In this document: positions 1-12,312 of the stretch, one piece after another
Layout of the letters: each line of letters opens with the position of its first letter
Numbering within the stretch: position 1 is the stretch's first letter
Origin: Trichoplax adhaerens
Lineage: Eukaryota; Placozoa; Uniplacotomia; Trichoplacea; Trichoplacidae
Assembly: GCF_000150275.1 (NCBI RefSeq)
Contig: NW_002060954.1
Span: forward strand, 558,287 to 622,286
DNA: 64,000 nt
Direction of reading: 5' to 3'
The notes under the pieces: generated by a model
Database searches by the model: none
The model's input: only the letters and a program-made list of their open reading frames with translations
What the model was told of the DNA's origin: nothing
Translations under genes and position numbers: made by a program

Positions 1-202
1 AATCTACTATTTGAGCAACGATTGGTATTTAAAACCTAAACGTGACATGGCAATTTCATCTTACTAATAAAATCAATTTTATTTTATATTATTTTACACT
101 ACTAAAGCTTCCGTACCGTGCATACCTGTATGTATCCGTCTAACGCAAAGTGTACGGTGTACACCTATGCGCATATACTCGTGGACTGCCATAAATATGA
201 AC

Positions 203-240
203 CAGGGACTTCTAAGATGAATTTTCTCTTAGAAGTGCCT
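203..240. repeat. Short inverted-repeat element, CAGGGACTTCT family
   Basis: The arm AGGGACTTCTAAGA at 203-216 is mirrored by TCTTAGAAGTGCCT at 227-240 with one mismatch. The outer arm sequence is shared with the elements at 10681 and 54743. The flanks carry the partial direct repeat TATGAA. It is probably a tiny deletion derivative of a non-autonomous DNA transposon. Confidence 0.5.
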
Positions 241-357
241 GTTATGAATTATGCAGTATAAAGTACGACGTATGTGAGCGAACGAAAGCTATTAATCCCT
301 GTGAAGGCTTACTACTCAGCTCTAAACAGTAAGCACCAATATTGCACAATGTACAGT

Positions 358-404
358 CATGGACTATTAAAGTTATGGTATTTTAGAAGTCCATGGTGCA
401 GTAG
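358..404. repeat. Short inverted-repeat element, variant of CAGGGACTTCT family
   Basis: The left end CATGGACTATTAAAG pairs with the right end TTTTAGAAGTCCATG. The right arm read in reverse complement (CATGGACTTCTAAAA) differs from the 54743 family end CAGGGACTTCTAAAA by one base. The flanks GTACAGT and GTGCAGT match at six of seven bases and may be an old target duplication. Confidence 0.45.
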
Positions 405-1214
405 GTTTGAAGCTCTTACAAAATCGTGTACTTAGTACGTGCCGAAATTTTAAGGCGATAAATTTATGAAACTAATGATACGAGCATCAATGCTACGATT
501 ATAATAATTAATTTAATACTGTACGCCAACTAAGCCGACATATTTACGTATCTCGCTAAATAAATGCTTGCAAAGTACATATAATTATATACGTATATAA
601 GGTTGCATGACCATTTAATTACACAGTAATTGCAATTATAATTATCCAAGTAATCAAATTCTGCACCGTGCACACCGGAGCACTGACTGCACATAGTAAC
701 TTAGAAATATTATTAATTATTCAAACCAAGTTAATCGTTATAATAGCTACTATACTTATATTTTTATCATCGATTTTTCTCTTATATATATATATTATTA
801 TGCCCGTACTGTATTTTTGTATCGCTTCATTCTACTTTGCGTACGCGTATAGTAATTACAGGATTTGCTATTTATGACTTTGAGTCGTTATGAATAAGAA
901 AGTTAGTTGGAGCAATTTCAAAGAGTATTTATGCGAGTAGAGCTGGCATATTTATGTTCCTAACATTTGATGTATTATTACAGAAAATACACAGATCTAA
1001 GATACTACGCGTATAGTGTAGATTACAGTATACAAAGTCCATTGTGAATTTCGTTATATGTTAATAACACCACGATAGCTGTATGCAGGACGAGACCCTC
1101 GTAGTGATAGAGTCATAACGCCAGACGTTGGAAAATTACAGGAAAAATAGTCCTGTAAGTCTACCTGCGTGTCTATCCTATGTATTTATAGCTCTTTTAT
1201 CTTCAGTTTCAAGG

Positions 1215-1475
1215 TTAATGAGTCTTAAATTTCCATGACTGGCGGCACATTGGACAAGTCTGATCTTGATAATTCTGTGATTGCAACCATTTCAAAATAC
1301 AATGTACATGAAAACAATGCGAACATTCACCCCATACTATTGTACAATCATCACCAGGTAGTTTACACTCCGGGCAGCAAGAATCGAAGGGCATTCTACA
1401 GATACCACAATTGTCATCATTCACTTGCCATTTCCAACTTGCTACACCTATCCATTTCTGTATAGTTACTTTCAT
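1215..1475 (-). CDS. ANAPC11: Anaphase-promoting complex subunit 11 (RING-H2 E3 subunit)
   Basis: This single-exon gene of 86 residues has almost the same length as human ANAPC11 (84 residues) and aligns end to end with it from memory. The family start MKV and the end WKFK are both present. It carries the RING-H2 zinc ligands: CGIC at residues 23-26, the insert CCPECKLPGDDC, then WGECSHCFHVHCILKWL and CPMCRQ. APC11 binds the cullin APC2 and recruits E2 enzymes to ubiquitinate cyclin B and securin in mitosis. The ATG at 1475 is chosen because the protein starts exactly where the family does. It is divergent from the PRR11-like gene, with a repeat tract between them. No missing residue was seen. 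Confidence 0.96.
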   Translation of the reverse strand: MKVTIQKWIGVASWKWQVNDDNCGICRMPFDSCCPECKLPGDDCTIVWGECSHCFHVHCILKWLQSQNYQDQTCPMCRQSWKFKTH

Positions 1476-1800
1476 GATAATTTTGACTTTAGGTTCACTA
1501 CCGAGTAAAACGTTCGCCAGATATTGTACTATATCTTGATCTTTTAACCGTGGCTGTACAGTAAGTACGGTTCTGTGCTGAACTGCCTAGTGTACAGTAT
1601 CATGGACTACTTACTACAGTACTGTACAGCGTGGACTGCACCGGAGATGTCGTGCACCCAGAGGTCTTCATGGTCTAGTCCGAACCCTGTGTACAGTATA
1701 GCGCGTTTAACCGCCACTCAAATTTGAAATCACGCATGCAGAATGACTGGTTAAATCATCACAGCGATAAAAGAAAAAACTTTTTATCTTGGGTTCGGTA

Positions 1801-1990
1801 CTACACAGTACAGTACAGTACAGTACGATAAGTTAGCACTGTACAGTACAGTACAGTACAGTACTGTACAGTACAGTACTGTACAGTACAGTATGCTTTT
1901 TTCTGAACTCTACAGTACAGTATGCTTTTTTCTGAACTCTACAGTACAGTACACTGTAAATGTATGTACTGTACTGTACAGTACTATGGA
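1801..1990. repeat. CAGTA/TACTG pentanucleotide tract with a 29-bp tandem duplication
   Basis: The tract is mostly ACAGT pentamers that switch into the reverse complement at GTAC palindromes. Inside it a 29-base unit (TACAGTACAGTATGC followed by a T-rich part and CTGAACTC) is repeated perfectly at 1882-1910 and 1911-1939. It lies between the divergent ANAPC11 and PRR11-like genes. Reading frames across it are artefacts of the repeat. Confidence 0.85.
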
Positions 1991-2197
1991 ACCAGTCTTT
2001 TTGCCTACGGACTTTTCTTTTTCTTGACATTTTATTGGTCTCTATGGTACAGTACAACACTCGTTTGGTTTTAATACTCGCGTGTACAGTACTTCACCTA
2101 CAGTATTACATTGAGCAACCATATTATTCAATTTGAGTGTCGGCTTCAACGTTGAAACATTTCGACTTGGAACTAATCACTGAGTTCAGAGCTAATA

Positions 2198-4286
2198 ATG
2201 GAAGTAACTTCATCTCCAGATAAACTTGGCAAATTTGAGGATGCCCCTCCCTTGTCGAAGACTTATTGCCAACGTATAAGTGTTGAAGAATATGAACAAG
2301 TAGGAGAAGAAGCTACTCGTACAGCGTTAAAAAACTTAGTGTCCAATTTAGAAGCTGATTCGGAATTATACAAGCGAGTGTTGCGAAAAAGAAAGCAGGA
2401 ATCTTTAGAAAATTCCGGCCTTTTTAGCTATGTGAAATGTAAAATATATTCGTTTCTAAATTACACTGAGCATTTGCAAATATCAGATGAAGATTACCAC
2501 AATGAAATAGAGCGGTTAAAGTATAATATTATAAATGCCTTCAATTATGCTCAAGGTGAGGATTGTAGCAAAGTGACTATCATTAAATCGTCTATATTTA
2601 TATATATATATATATATATACAGTAGACAGCACATACAGTATACAAATTTCTATTACATTCATATGGGAATAACGGGACACATTATGCAACCACACTACT
2701 ATGCTTACAGCAATTGATCAGCCTAGCCATAACCACAGATTTCTGTCGCGTGCAATCAGTAAGGGAAAGCAAAAATATTATTAAAATCAGCTAACAACAA
2801 TTATAATCATAACTAGTGTATTACTTCATAATAGCAAATGAAATTGAAAAATAAAAACATCTTAACACAGTCCAAAGCTTTCAATCGTTGAAGAAGAATG
2901 TAGCATCGTACAACAGAGCGCGACATTTATCATATGCAGGGATACTACAAATATAGATTGTATACGGATAATATAACGTTTTAATTATAATTATGACACA
3001 AACGAAGGTAATATCGAGTTAAAAACTATATAGTGACTTTAAACAATATAAGATACAACAATGTTATAGATTATACAGTATACAGTATACTATACAATAT
3101 CCTATCAGCATTGACGACTATATTATATATAGAAGATTACTGGAAGAAGTCTCCAGGAGTCCTTATACGCACCTAAATTTAGTTAAAAATTTTCAATGGA
3201 GATCCATCAAAGGTATAGAAAGTAGTTATAATTCATCATTGGTACTTTAGTTACGAGTAAAACATGAAGCAAATTCATTGAGAGTAAAACACTATTACTT
3301 GTATTGAGTAGCAGCTTATCTTATGTTTATGGTTAGAACAATAAAATAGAGCCTCACTTTATCGTATAACTTTACTATGCTTGAGCACAACCTTTGACTT
3401 GGTAAGTCACACAGAAATCTAATTAGCCTCTTAAGATAGGAATGACAGCTTCTCATTCAGATCTACAATAAGAATAATAAATAGAACGATTTAGCGAATT
3501 TATGCATTCGGACTATAAGTGTAACTTCAGGTATTATTGAATTAGTTAATTAATTTTATTTTATTCGCCATCCTATGTAACAATTCGATAACGATTAGAC
3601 ACGAAAACTTTAAAAATAATAGGACAGTCCTTTATTTATAATGTAGTCGAAAGGTTTGACATGGGTGTACTGTATGCAGACTACTCACTGCATAGATGAA
3701 AGGTATTACATTACCTTATGCATATCTAGACCTCATTTCTATACCATGAATACTACTACAAGTATTATCTTTTTGTTGTAAGACAGATATCATGAAATAG
3801 ACATACTTTAAATATCCATCGCTAGTAGTGTGCCATTCGTTCGTGTATGCGTCTGACTTTCTGTCCAGTATCATGAATTTCACGAATGATGCCACGAAAT
3901 CATTACCACCGAATTTGAAATTTTTAAGATTCTGATCGTCCATGTCTTATTACTCTTGATTTTTTTTTCGTCCATGTATGCAACTACCAGATAGACGTAT
4001 TATTTTAAGCTAATCATCTAGAATAAATGATATATAATTATTTATATTGTGTTAGTAAAATTGTTGTAATGTGAAAATGTCGACGATAAAGAATATCTAC
4101 ATCTCACTTTTGTAGAATCTAAACTCAATAAAGACCAGAGATATTCCCGCAGATTAATAGAAAAAAAAAGTAAAGACATGATTGAAAAAATGATCCAGTC
4201 TTCTATAACTGAAATAGAACAAAAAGCCGAATCTTCCTCTTCATCTTGTTACCAACAAAGGGAATCTGCTCAAGTAACTCTTAAAG

Positions 4287-4317
<31 letters not shown>

Positions 4318-5139
4318 ACCACCACCATTGCCCAGCGCACCCATTATGAGTAGCACTGATGGAAATACACGTAATCCCGAAAAGGTAAATGAATTTACTA
4401 GAATATCTGCACCTCCCATAGAAGCAAGCACTTCCATTTATACTATTTACATGAATCAGTTTGAAACCTTATCGCTTGTAGGTTACTGTAAAAAATTTAA
4501 AAAGCCTAACGATTGCTAAATTTTATTTTATTTGTAAATAAAGAAACTTGGCAATCAATCTGAGTTGGACAAGAAAAATGAGTAAAATTTCCTAGTTGTA
4601 TTTATATTTTGATTGGGATTACGTTATATACTATTTACTGTAGAGTAAATAAATTTAATTTTTTTCAACTTTAATCTTTTTAAACAGATTTACAACAGAA
4701 TCAACCAAAAATACCTCTTCTATTGAATCTACGAATTTAGAAGCAAATAAGAAATGTCCTAGTGTCGACGAGACTTCTTTGCACGATTCTATAATGTCTG
4801 TAATTAAGGATGGATCTGCTTTGGCAAGTTTGCGTAAAACGAGGTAAGATGTTGTTTTCCCGGGATGAAACAGATTCTGTTAACTGATATAATGGCTTTA
4901 AAACTTCTAAATAGTTTACTTCCTATCTTAAACAATTAAACAGTGCCGATGATGATCAAATTGAAATCAAAAGACGTCGATTGCAACAAGAGGATAATGA
5001 CGCTATGAAAAAATTTTTTAACGAAAAGCTCATCGATAAATTTAAGAATGTCGCTCGTAGTCCGGAAGTTTCTGACATATCCAATAATTCAGGGTTCGAT
5101 GATGTCGTAAATACTCATAATGGTAGTTGGTTACAGTAA
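2198..5139 (+). CDS. Proline-rich PRR11-like protein (spliced, at least four exons)
   Basis: Proposed exons are 2198-2555, 4116 to about 4384 (or a later donor), about 4697-4843 and 4944-5139. Exon 1 ends in phase 1 (CAAG/GTGAGG) and joins in frame to the acceptor CTTTTGTAG at 4115. The product has an N-terminal charged helical part, a likely coiled coil (EIERLK onward), a serine run, an eleven-proline stretch, then VIKDGSALASLRKT followed by SADDD, and a C-terminal block with DKFKNVARSP and NNSGFDD. This order resembles vertebrate PRR11 (LLTVKLKKTQSLDE and ALRRKFQLAHPRSP) and, less well, the MTFR mitochondrial fission regulators. The donor of exon 2 is unresolved: 4384/4385 is out of phase with the next exon, so a later or weaker site is used. 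Function is not established from sequence. Confidence 0.5.
2594..2622. repeat. (TA)n microsatellite in intron
   Basis: A run of TA dinucleotides follows the exon 1 donor of the PRR11-like gene. It produces a spurious IYIYIY tail if the first exon is read through, which supports a splice at 2556. Confidence 0.8.
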
Positions 5140-6179
5140 CCATTACAAAATACTCATACGGTATAAATATGCGTTTATATGCATTATACACTCTCTAGTC
5201 AACACTTTCTTCTTAAGACATGTACTAACATAAAGCTTGTCCTAAGAAAAGTTATAATCAGTCAAACAGTACCAATTGATACCACAAATATGCTATATCG
5301 TATTCTAATACGTATTCAATTTTAATGAACTTTTCGCAGAAAATTACGTAGATAGATTTTAACCAATGTATTAAAAGAATCATTATTCTTAATCAGTTCA
5401 CAGGCAATAATGTAATTATCTTAAGTTATTTTGCTAAATCACGACACAGAATACCGCATACAATTATATTTTCACTCTATATCATTTATTTCCCTTCCGA
5501 GTTGAATCATTGTCCATAAAACAATATTAGTAGCTTATCATTATTATGATAATGAAGCACATGACTTAGCATACAATTTCCTATACAGCAACTGAATATT
5601 AGCCCCTAAATACTCTTGTAGGTATCTGTACAAAAACTATACACGTAAATAAAATGATCTTTCCAATATAGCCTCAACTACCTTTCATTACTAATTTTTG
5701 AACTACTGCCATCAGGTTTTGGATATGATCCTTAGCAATGATATTTAAATATGTTATTGATACACTGTACATCATATAATGTATGATGTTCGATATTTGT
5801 AACTTTGAATAATTTTTATTACAATTGTTCATCGCAACCCTAATTGTACTTCGTGCGGGTTATACTAGGGACTCCCAAGAATCTCTAAATATATAAGTAA
5901 CCATGTTATTATATGTACTCCATACCAATATTAGGTTAATACTATAGATGGTAATATTATAAATATCCAGTAAAAACAGGTAGGAGTAAAATCAAAGACT
6001 ACAATAGCACTTCTCCAGACGTACTTACTACTACTTATCAGTCAAAATATACTATTTAGGAGCGATATTACTTCCAATTGTTGATCATACATAGTAAAGA
6101 CTCAAAACCTGTTCATTTCGTCAAGGACAGCACAAAAGTCGTGTAGTAAATTAGACAATTACAACAAATCCGTTCATCA
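5140..6179. other. Convergent intergenic spacer
   Basis: This kilobase separates the 3' ends of the PRR11-like gene (plus) and the MFSD13A-like gene (minus). No exon, RNA gene or clear repeat was recognised. Confidence 0.6.
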
Positions 6180-9100
6180 TTAAACGGACGCGCCAAAAAA
6201 ACCGTGATTCTTGACACGTTGCCCTCTTAAAGAATAGAAGGACCAGATCAAAATCTGTATAACAGATGCTACGATAGGGACCAAACAAATCATGCTGAAC
6301 ATGGCTTGTCTTAATTCCGGTTTAGCGGGAATAGTCACTGCTAAAAGTCATAAAATTCTTTGTAAGATAAAATTTGTAATTCTATAGATTTCAGAATATA
6401 TTAGTCGACGATAGTTTTCTTAAAAACAATCCTATAGAACTTATCTAAATATTAATAATGCTTTATTACAACCTTGACTTCCGTGCTACCAGGGCAATCA
6501 CCGAAAAGAATTTCATGCAATAAAATTGAATTAAAATATATTTGCATTGTACTACTACTTTTGAAATTTAAGTAAGATAACGAACCTGGTAACCATAGCC
6601 GGTTAGAAAACTAACTACAAACATGGGAGCTAATGATTGGGCAGGCTTAGTAAAGAGAGCATTGGTACCAAAAATCATAGAGGAGATTGGAGCCCTTACA
6701 AAATTTTAAAATTTTAATTTCACCATGGTTAACAATTTGCCATGAAATTATAGTGAAGCACTACTATAGGACAAGTTATTTACATGGATGTATTGCAATT
6801 ATTATACCTTCTCTTATATTTAGCCCTGTCATCATCAATGATATCCGAGACGGATAAATTGAATAAAGAAAATGTGGCTTCTGGTAAACTCCTACAGATC
6901 AAAATTAAAATCAATTACATATTGAAACAAGTTTGGTAAGACAATTCTTTTTATACAGTACAGTACATACCTATCCAATACCATAAAGAATATTAAAAAT
7001 ATCATATTACTAGGACCACTTAAAAACATTGCTAGTGCCAGTGCGAACTAAGTGTACAAGCGAAAGAACATGAGAGTTAATACAGTAGCATATAAGCAGA
7101 TTTCTTGAGGTAAAGTTGAGTATATTTCTTCAACAAATTTACCTTGATGAAAAACGAAACCATTATGCAACGGTATGATCCGAATCTTGCCAGCAATGGG
7201 GAAAACAAAAGAACCAGTATCTTATCCGAGAATTAATATAACCTTAACTGACATAAACTTATAATAGCTTCCTTATGGTAAGATTACTAAGGCACCTGAG
7301 GTAAAACGAAGGCAGAACCAGCCATAATGCTCCTTGCTTGCTATTAAGATATTAAATATGTTTTTAGGTTAATAATTTAACAAGATTTGCGCAGTAATTC
7401 ATTACACTTACGGGAAGTAAAGACGAACCAATCAAGTTGTCCGCGAAAATTGAAAAGAAATTACTGCCAATAGTATTATGAAAAATCTAGGTTGATACAA
7501 AATGGTAATAATGTAAATAAACTTAAATATAAATATAAACATAATATATATATGTTCTGTTGGTATAATTTCTCTAATTGCTATAAAACTAATCAATATA
7601 ATCTCAATTGAAAGTAATTTTCTTGAGAGCTTTAAGCTCTTACCTGTAAAAAATTCATCAATACGAATAAGGCTATCATTATAGAGTAAAACATTGAAGA
7701 TCAGAACATTATTTTTACAAAAGAATTAGTACACAAAAGCGGCATCTTTCTTAAAAAATTGTATTGTATATCAAATAGAATAATAAATTTACCAAACTGC
7801 TTGTTGGTTGTAATTTGCTTAAACAAGGTGTACAATGTAATATCTGATAACGGATTGTCATCTTCGCCTAATATTTCATAGAAAGGTAGCATCATTGTAA
7901 CAAAATATGAAGACACTATATGGATCTAATTTTCAAGTTTATATTCAACTTCGCAGTACTAATAAGCTCTTACCGCTATCAATCAGGACGGAGTTAGAGC
8001 TTTCTGCATCAGAAATATTAATCGCATATCTTGCTGTGTATGTCATTGCAAAGTAGCTGATACTCGCAATAACAACACAACAGATTTGGAAATATCTAAA
8101 ATATTTCAACTAGTAATAAAAAATCTATTCAGTAAATCAAAATAATTCATTTTGCTACAATTTCAGATCCAAGCAAAGCCTAGAACCTGATTGCATTGTT
8201 CCTCTTATCAATGTACACTTGTACAGTATAGCATTCGAAATTACGAATTCAGATATCGTAAGTTAGTCAATATAACAGCTGACTACTACTGTAGACGTAA
8301 AATTATTACTTTTTATTTGAAAGAAAGTAATCGCAAAGACATACATTTTGAGATATAAGTTCAGTAAATAAAACGGCGCTAGATCCAATTATTGATGCTA
8401 TTTGGCTGAAGTGCAATAGTATAACAAAGATAGTTAATCTTTAGCAAACTTCGAACGAATAGACCTAAATAATGATAAATTATCTATATTGGTGTGAAAA
8501 GTGAGAGTTAAACATTAATTACCTGTATTTAAGGACTGTTTGTCTGTCAGATTCCTTGGTAGCGATTTCAGCAAACAAAGCACATTGTGCTAAGAGAACT
8601 GTTAAGAAGACATACAATACATTCAAATCAATTCACCAGAGGTGTGTGAATGTTATACATGTGTGCCTTATACTGTACATATACGACACGTATTTCTAAG
8701 TTTATACAGTATAACATTACCATACGTAAACATGCCATCGTAAAAACAGAGAGAGGTAATCAAATGCATTCCAACTACCCAATCGCTGTCACCAAAGGCC
8801 GTCCAAGGTATCCAAGGAATTAAAAAGCTATAAATTTACAGGTAATTCAAAACATTGAAATATCAATTAGAACATAACAAGGCTATTGCCTCTATAACAG
8901 GAGAAAGTTCATCATTATCATTAACGGTCTATCACAAACACTATAAGGGTGCTAATTTCCTAAGTAGTGCAGACCTTAACGCAAATATGGGAGCTCCATA
9001 TAAAATTGCAGTCCTGCGGCGGCGTGAGAAGGCAACTTTGGAACTATCCTGAGTAATAAAGCAGAACTTTTGACTTGCAACAAAATACTGTGCATGCTTA

Positions 9101-10024
9101 AGATGGAAATCCATTTATAATTGCGAATCACCGATTTCCATTTAACTGTAAGTTATGTCCTTTTGTATCTTATAGTATTATAACCACTTACAAAATTATA
9201 ATATAAAATCAATTTCACTAACTCAATTTTACTTAGTAAGGTTATTCTTACTTGTAAATAGCCAAATAATGGATCATTAATTGCATTCCACACCAAGTAA
9301 ATGAGCTGAGCGCGATAAAACCAGGTATTATTAATTCTAAAGGGCAAATGATTTACAAGAAAACGATTAAAGATGGTGTCAGAAACATTATCAAATGAAA
9401 ATCCTTCTGAAAAAGAAGCGGACGCTAAACTCCAAGTTAATACAAGCAAGATCTCAAGCGGCATCTTATGGGTACTTTAATCTTATTGTGGCTCTGACTT
9501 AATTGCCCGTTACATTTATGTGCTTAATAATAATTGACAGTAAAGTTAACGTCAATCAATGAATTATAACTTGGAAAAAATTCTGATGGACTAACAGCTT
9601 TAAAGATTGCTAGCAAATATGAAACTACAGCTCCACCTAACGTTACTTATCAGTTCCAGAAATTCTTAAATCTATCTATGCATATGCTATTGCTAAAATA
9701 GATTACATAGAGCTTCACGTAATGTATTTTAGTAGTATCAATAGCAGAAAAAGATAACATACTACTTTTCAATGGATATCCTATTAAATAAGATCTAATG
9801 ACAAGTCATTATATGCCATAGTAGAGCTAAGTTATAAACATAATAATAAATATTCAAGTTACTTATTACATGAATAGATAGACTGAAATTAATACAAGAA
9901 GCACTATAATCTACCTGTAGCCATTGAGAAATAATTTGATGTAATAGAACTGAAAGATAGAGTTCATCATGGACGCAGCCAAGGTCGTCGACGCATATGC
10001 AATAGCACTCTTGGTAATCGACAT
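6180..10024 (-). CDS. MFSD13A: MFSD13A/TMEM180-like major facilitator transporter (about 15 exons)
   Basis: The spliced product aligns along its length with human MFSD13A (TMEM180), an orphan multi-pass MFS membrane protein. Exons, 5' to 3', are 9915-10024, 9252-9336, 8975-9048, 8721-8827, 8523-8598, 7974-8095, 7793-7867, 7644-7672, 7412-7486, 7296-7340, 7143-7220, 6971-7047, 6808-6891, about 6594-6694 and 6180 to about 6340. Diagnostic pieces are YLVWNAINDPLFGYLQ (the family motif LLWNSLNDPLFGWL), ALSFLIPWIPW, CFYDGMFTYG, ATKESDRQ, FHNTIGSNFF, SDIIDDDRAKY and GTNALFTKPAQS. Reading phase is kept through nearly all junctions, which supports a working gene. The start is the ATG at 10024, before AIAYASTTLAAS, matching the family's first helix. 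The last donor is the least certain point: CTATG/gttacc keeps the frame, while the nearby CCAG/gttcg does not. Substrate is unknown. Confidence 0.88.
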
Positions 10025-10680
10025 TTTTTCATTCCTGACGTTAGAGAGCGTATACTAAGTAAAACACGTTAGCCACGCGCTTTATGTCATTTATACAACA
10101 TATACGAAATACTATACTCGTATAAACGCGAATATATATCCGTAAATTCCTTACGTTTTACTGTAAGAATAGGCAGATTAGACCAGAACGTAATTAAAAG
10201 TAGAGGTTCCACAGTTCAAATGCACAAGAAGCGGTAAATAGACTAGAATTATGGCATAACGATAAAGAGAGAAAGCGAATGTACACAGTTAATTTTTAAA
10301 GTGAATAATAGTATACAGTACTTTCTGTGTTATGTTAGATTAGATTTTAGATTTTATTACATTTTATTATGGACGTGAAACTAATACAAAGTAGATATCT
10401 AATCAACCAACGAGCCACTTTGAACTTATTCCCATTGCGTGGGTTATGTACTGTTTCGCTTACGATAGAGATTGTACTCAGTAAGTACTGAGTGCCTTTA
10501 ACTCGCATTTCATATATCGCGAAAGTTTCTATATTTCTCCTTTAATACTACATACAGTTCAGTAATATTGAGGGTTTATTGTGTATAATAGCATGAGTGC
10601 TATGCTGTACTGGTGTATTGGACATCCATTCATACGATCCGTACTGTACGCGTATATTGTATGTACATGTGTTACTTACC

Positions 10681-10721
10681 AGGGACTTCTCTTATTGATG
10701 AATGACGAACGAGAAGTCCCT
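10681..10721. repeat. Short inverted-repeat element, CAGGGACTTCT family
   Basis: AGGGACTTCTC at 10681-10691 is perfectly mirrored by GAGAAGTCCCT at 10711-10721, with a 19-base loop. The outer arm equals that of the elements at 203 and 54743, so this is probably another miniature copy. Confidence 0.55.
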
Positions 10722-12042
10722 GTACTAACTAATGCTAGCATCCATACAGTATAACACCTGCTGCCCAGATTGTATAGTACAATAATTAGCAAGTAGTAGC
10801 TATGCAGTACATCGTAATCTCTAAAATAGACAATGATAAGAATTCTTCCGTGTTGTTGCTTCGTCGGCATACGACCACTGTCTATATGATCATACACTGT
10901 ATACCACAAACTTCGATATATCTAGATTTGATTTGATTTATACCTAAATCACTTCCGTTCCAATATCTAGCTAATAAGAGTCGCAAATTAAATCATACCC
11001 TAAGTTCTCTAATACGATATCGAGAATGTACGTTTCACGTCACCAGTCCCAAGCGCTGGGGTATACTAACATAACTATTAGTTACCTTTACTACAACTGA
11101 AATCGGTAGTTCGGTACACCTCGTCATAATTATAGTTATCACAGTCATAACTAATAGCTATAGGGTCACCATTACCGTATGTTGTTGATAATATTGTACT
11201 GTATTTTTAGAACTCCAGGTTCGTGAGAGTTTCATTTCTAGATTTGCATCATGCTCATACGCGTATACGTCTAGAGTGTACAATTTTTCTTACTCACGTA
11301 TGAGTCAGTAAGTGCAAGGCATATACAGTAGTTAATAAATCAAATACTGAACATTGCATTTAGTATTTGTTGTCACGCAATCCGCTGAACAATGTTTTCG
11401 GTATTTGTGCAAGCCCATGAATCATGATTCGTACAGTATCGTATATGGTAGTACGATCTTGTGTACTTATAGTATATTGATATCTACGTTACTTAAAATA
11501 ATGGTCCAGTCTGTCTTGGTGTCGGGTAGACAAAAATATATGTAAATGTAAATACTGTATGTACTATATGTTAAATAATTTTACAATGTCAAATATATTT
11601 TGCTCTAGCATAGAATCATCAATTACCTCAAGTTTCTACATCCAATGTTCGCCTTTGATCCTCAAGATGAAATAGTCACAGCCAAAGTTGCATAAAATTT
11701 TGTAATAATTATAATTTACTATACTATATACTGTACACTGTACTGTATACAATAGTTAGAATTCGTTTAGTCCTCCAACAAAACAGTCATAACAAATCAA
11801 GTAACAAGCTGATCGCCGATGCACGCAGATTCATATATTCTGCACATCTAACAAGAATTCAACATTAAATACAGTACAGTACATTCCAATTCTAGCATAC
11901 TGTACATATACGGCATACTAACTACTGTATTCCAATCTATAGTATACTGTATACCTTATTCAGCGAACAATTTAGCAACACCAACCACATTCTTGAACAC
12001 TCAAACATTTAACTAGGAGCAGCGACATCGTCGATCCTTATG

Positions 12043-12235
12043 GTACTGTACTGTACAGTACAGTATAATCGTAATAAGTACTGCTATTAGTTAAGGTTCA
12101 CTAACTGATTTCATGCTATTGTTGTACAGCACAGTACTGTATCAGAACACTAAAGTCTACAGTACAACAGTACAGTACTATACTGTATTTTACAGTAGTT
12201 CGGACTCTCGCATACTGTACAGTAGATCTCTACGA
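12043..12235. repeat. CAGTA/TACTG pentanucleotide cluster
   Basis: Repeated TACTGTACTGTACAGTACAGTA and related forms alternate strand at GTAC palindromes. The cluster ends within 80 bases of the TRAPPC11 start codon. Confidence 0.75.
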
Positions 12236-12312
12236 TCTCGATGACGCTACCAAATCTGAAAGTCGTAGAGTTTAGTTACGCATGCTTATTGATACGATCG
12301 ATTCTTACCAAG

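Larger units (their letters stand above)
1..1214. other. Gene-free left edge with short inverted repeats
   Basis: No exon could be supported here. The one open frame over 60 codons (668-877, plus) is low-complexity, rich in I, L and Y, and has no recognisable domain. Two small inverted repeats lie at 203-240 and 358-404 and are listed separately. The segment is the downstream flank of the minus-strand ANAPC11 gene. Confidence 0.6.
10025..12312. other. Divergent intergenic region between MFSD13A-like and TRAPPC11
   Basis: This 2.3 kb segment holds the upstream sequences of both flanking genes. It contains a hairpin at 10681-10721 and a dense CAGTA/TACTG cluster from about 12043 to 12235, just upstream of TRAPPC11. 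No coding exon was supported; the small open frames at 10676-10909 and 11354-11545 show no domain. Confidence 0.6.

Noticed and set aside
1833-2060. 75-codon minus-strand open frame
   Set aside because: It is mostly pentamer repeat, with a low-complexity VLYCT pattern.
3716-3943. 75-codon minus-strand frame inside the long intron of the PRR11-like gene
   Set aside because: No family was recognised, the composition is ordinary, and its stop directly precedes a chance donor; there is no support for a nested gene.
8855-9052. 65-codon plus-strand open frame
   Set aside because: It is antisense to exon 3 of the MFSD13A-like gene, whose sequence on the minus strand is clearly conserved.
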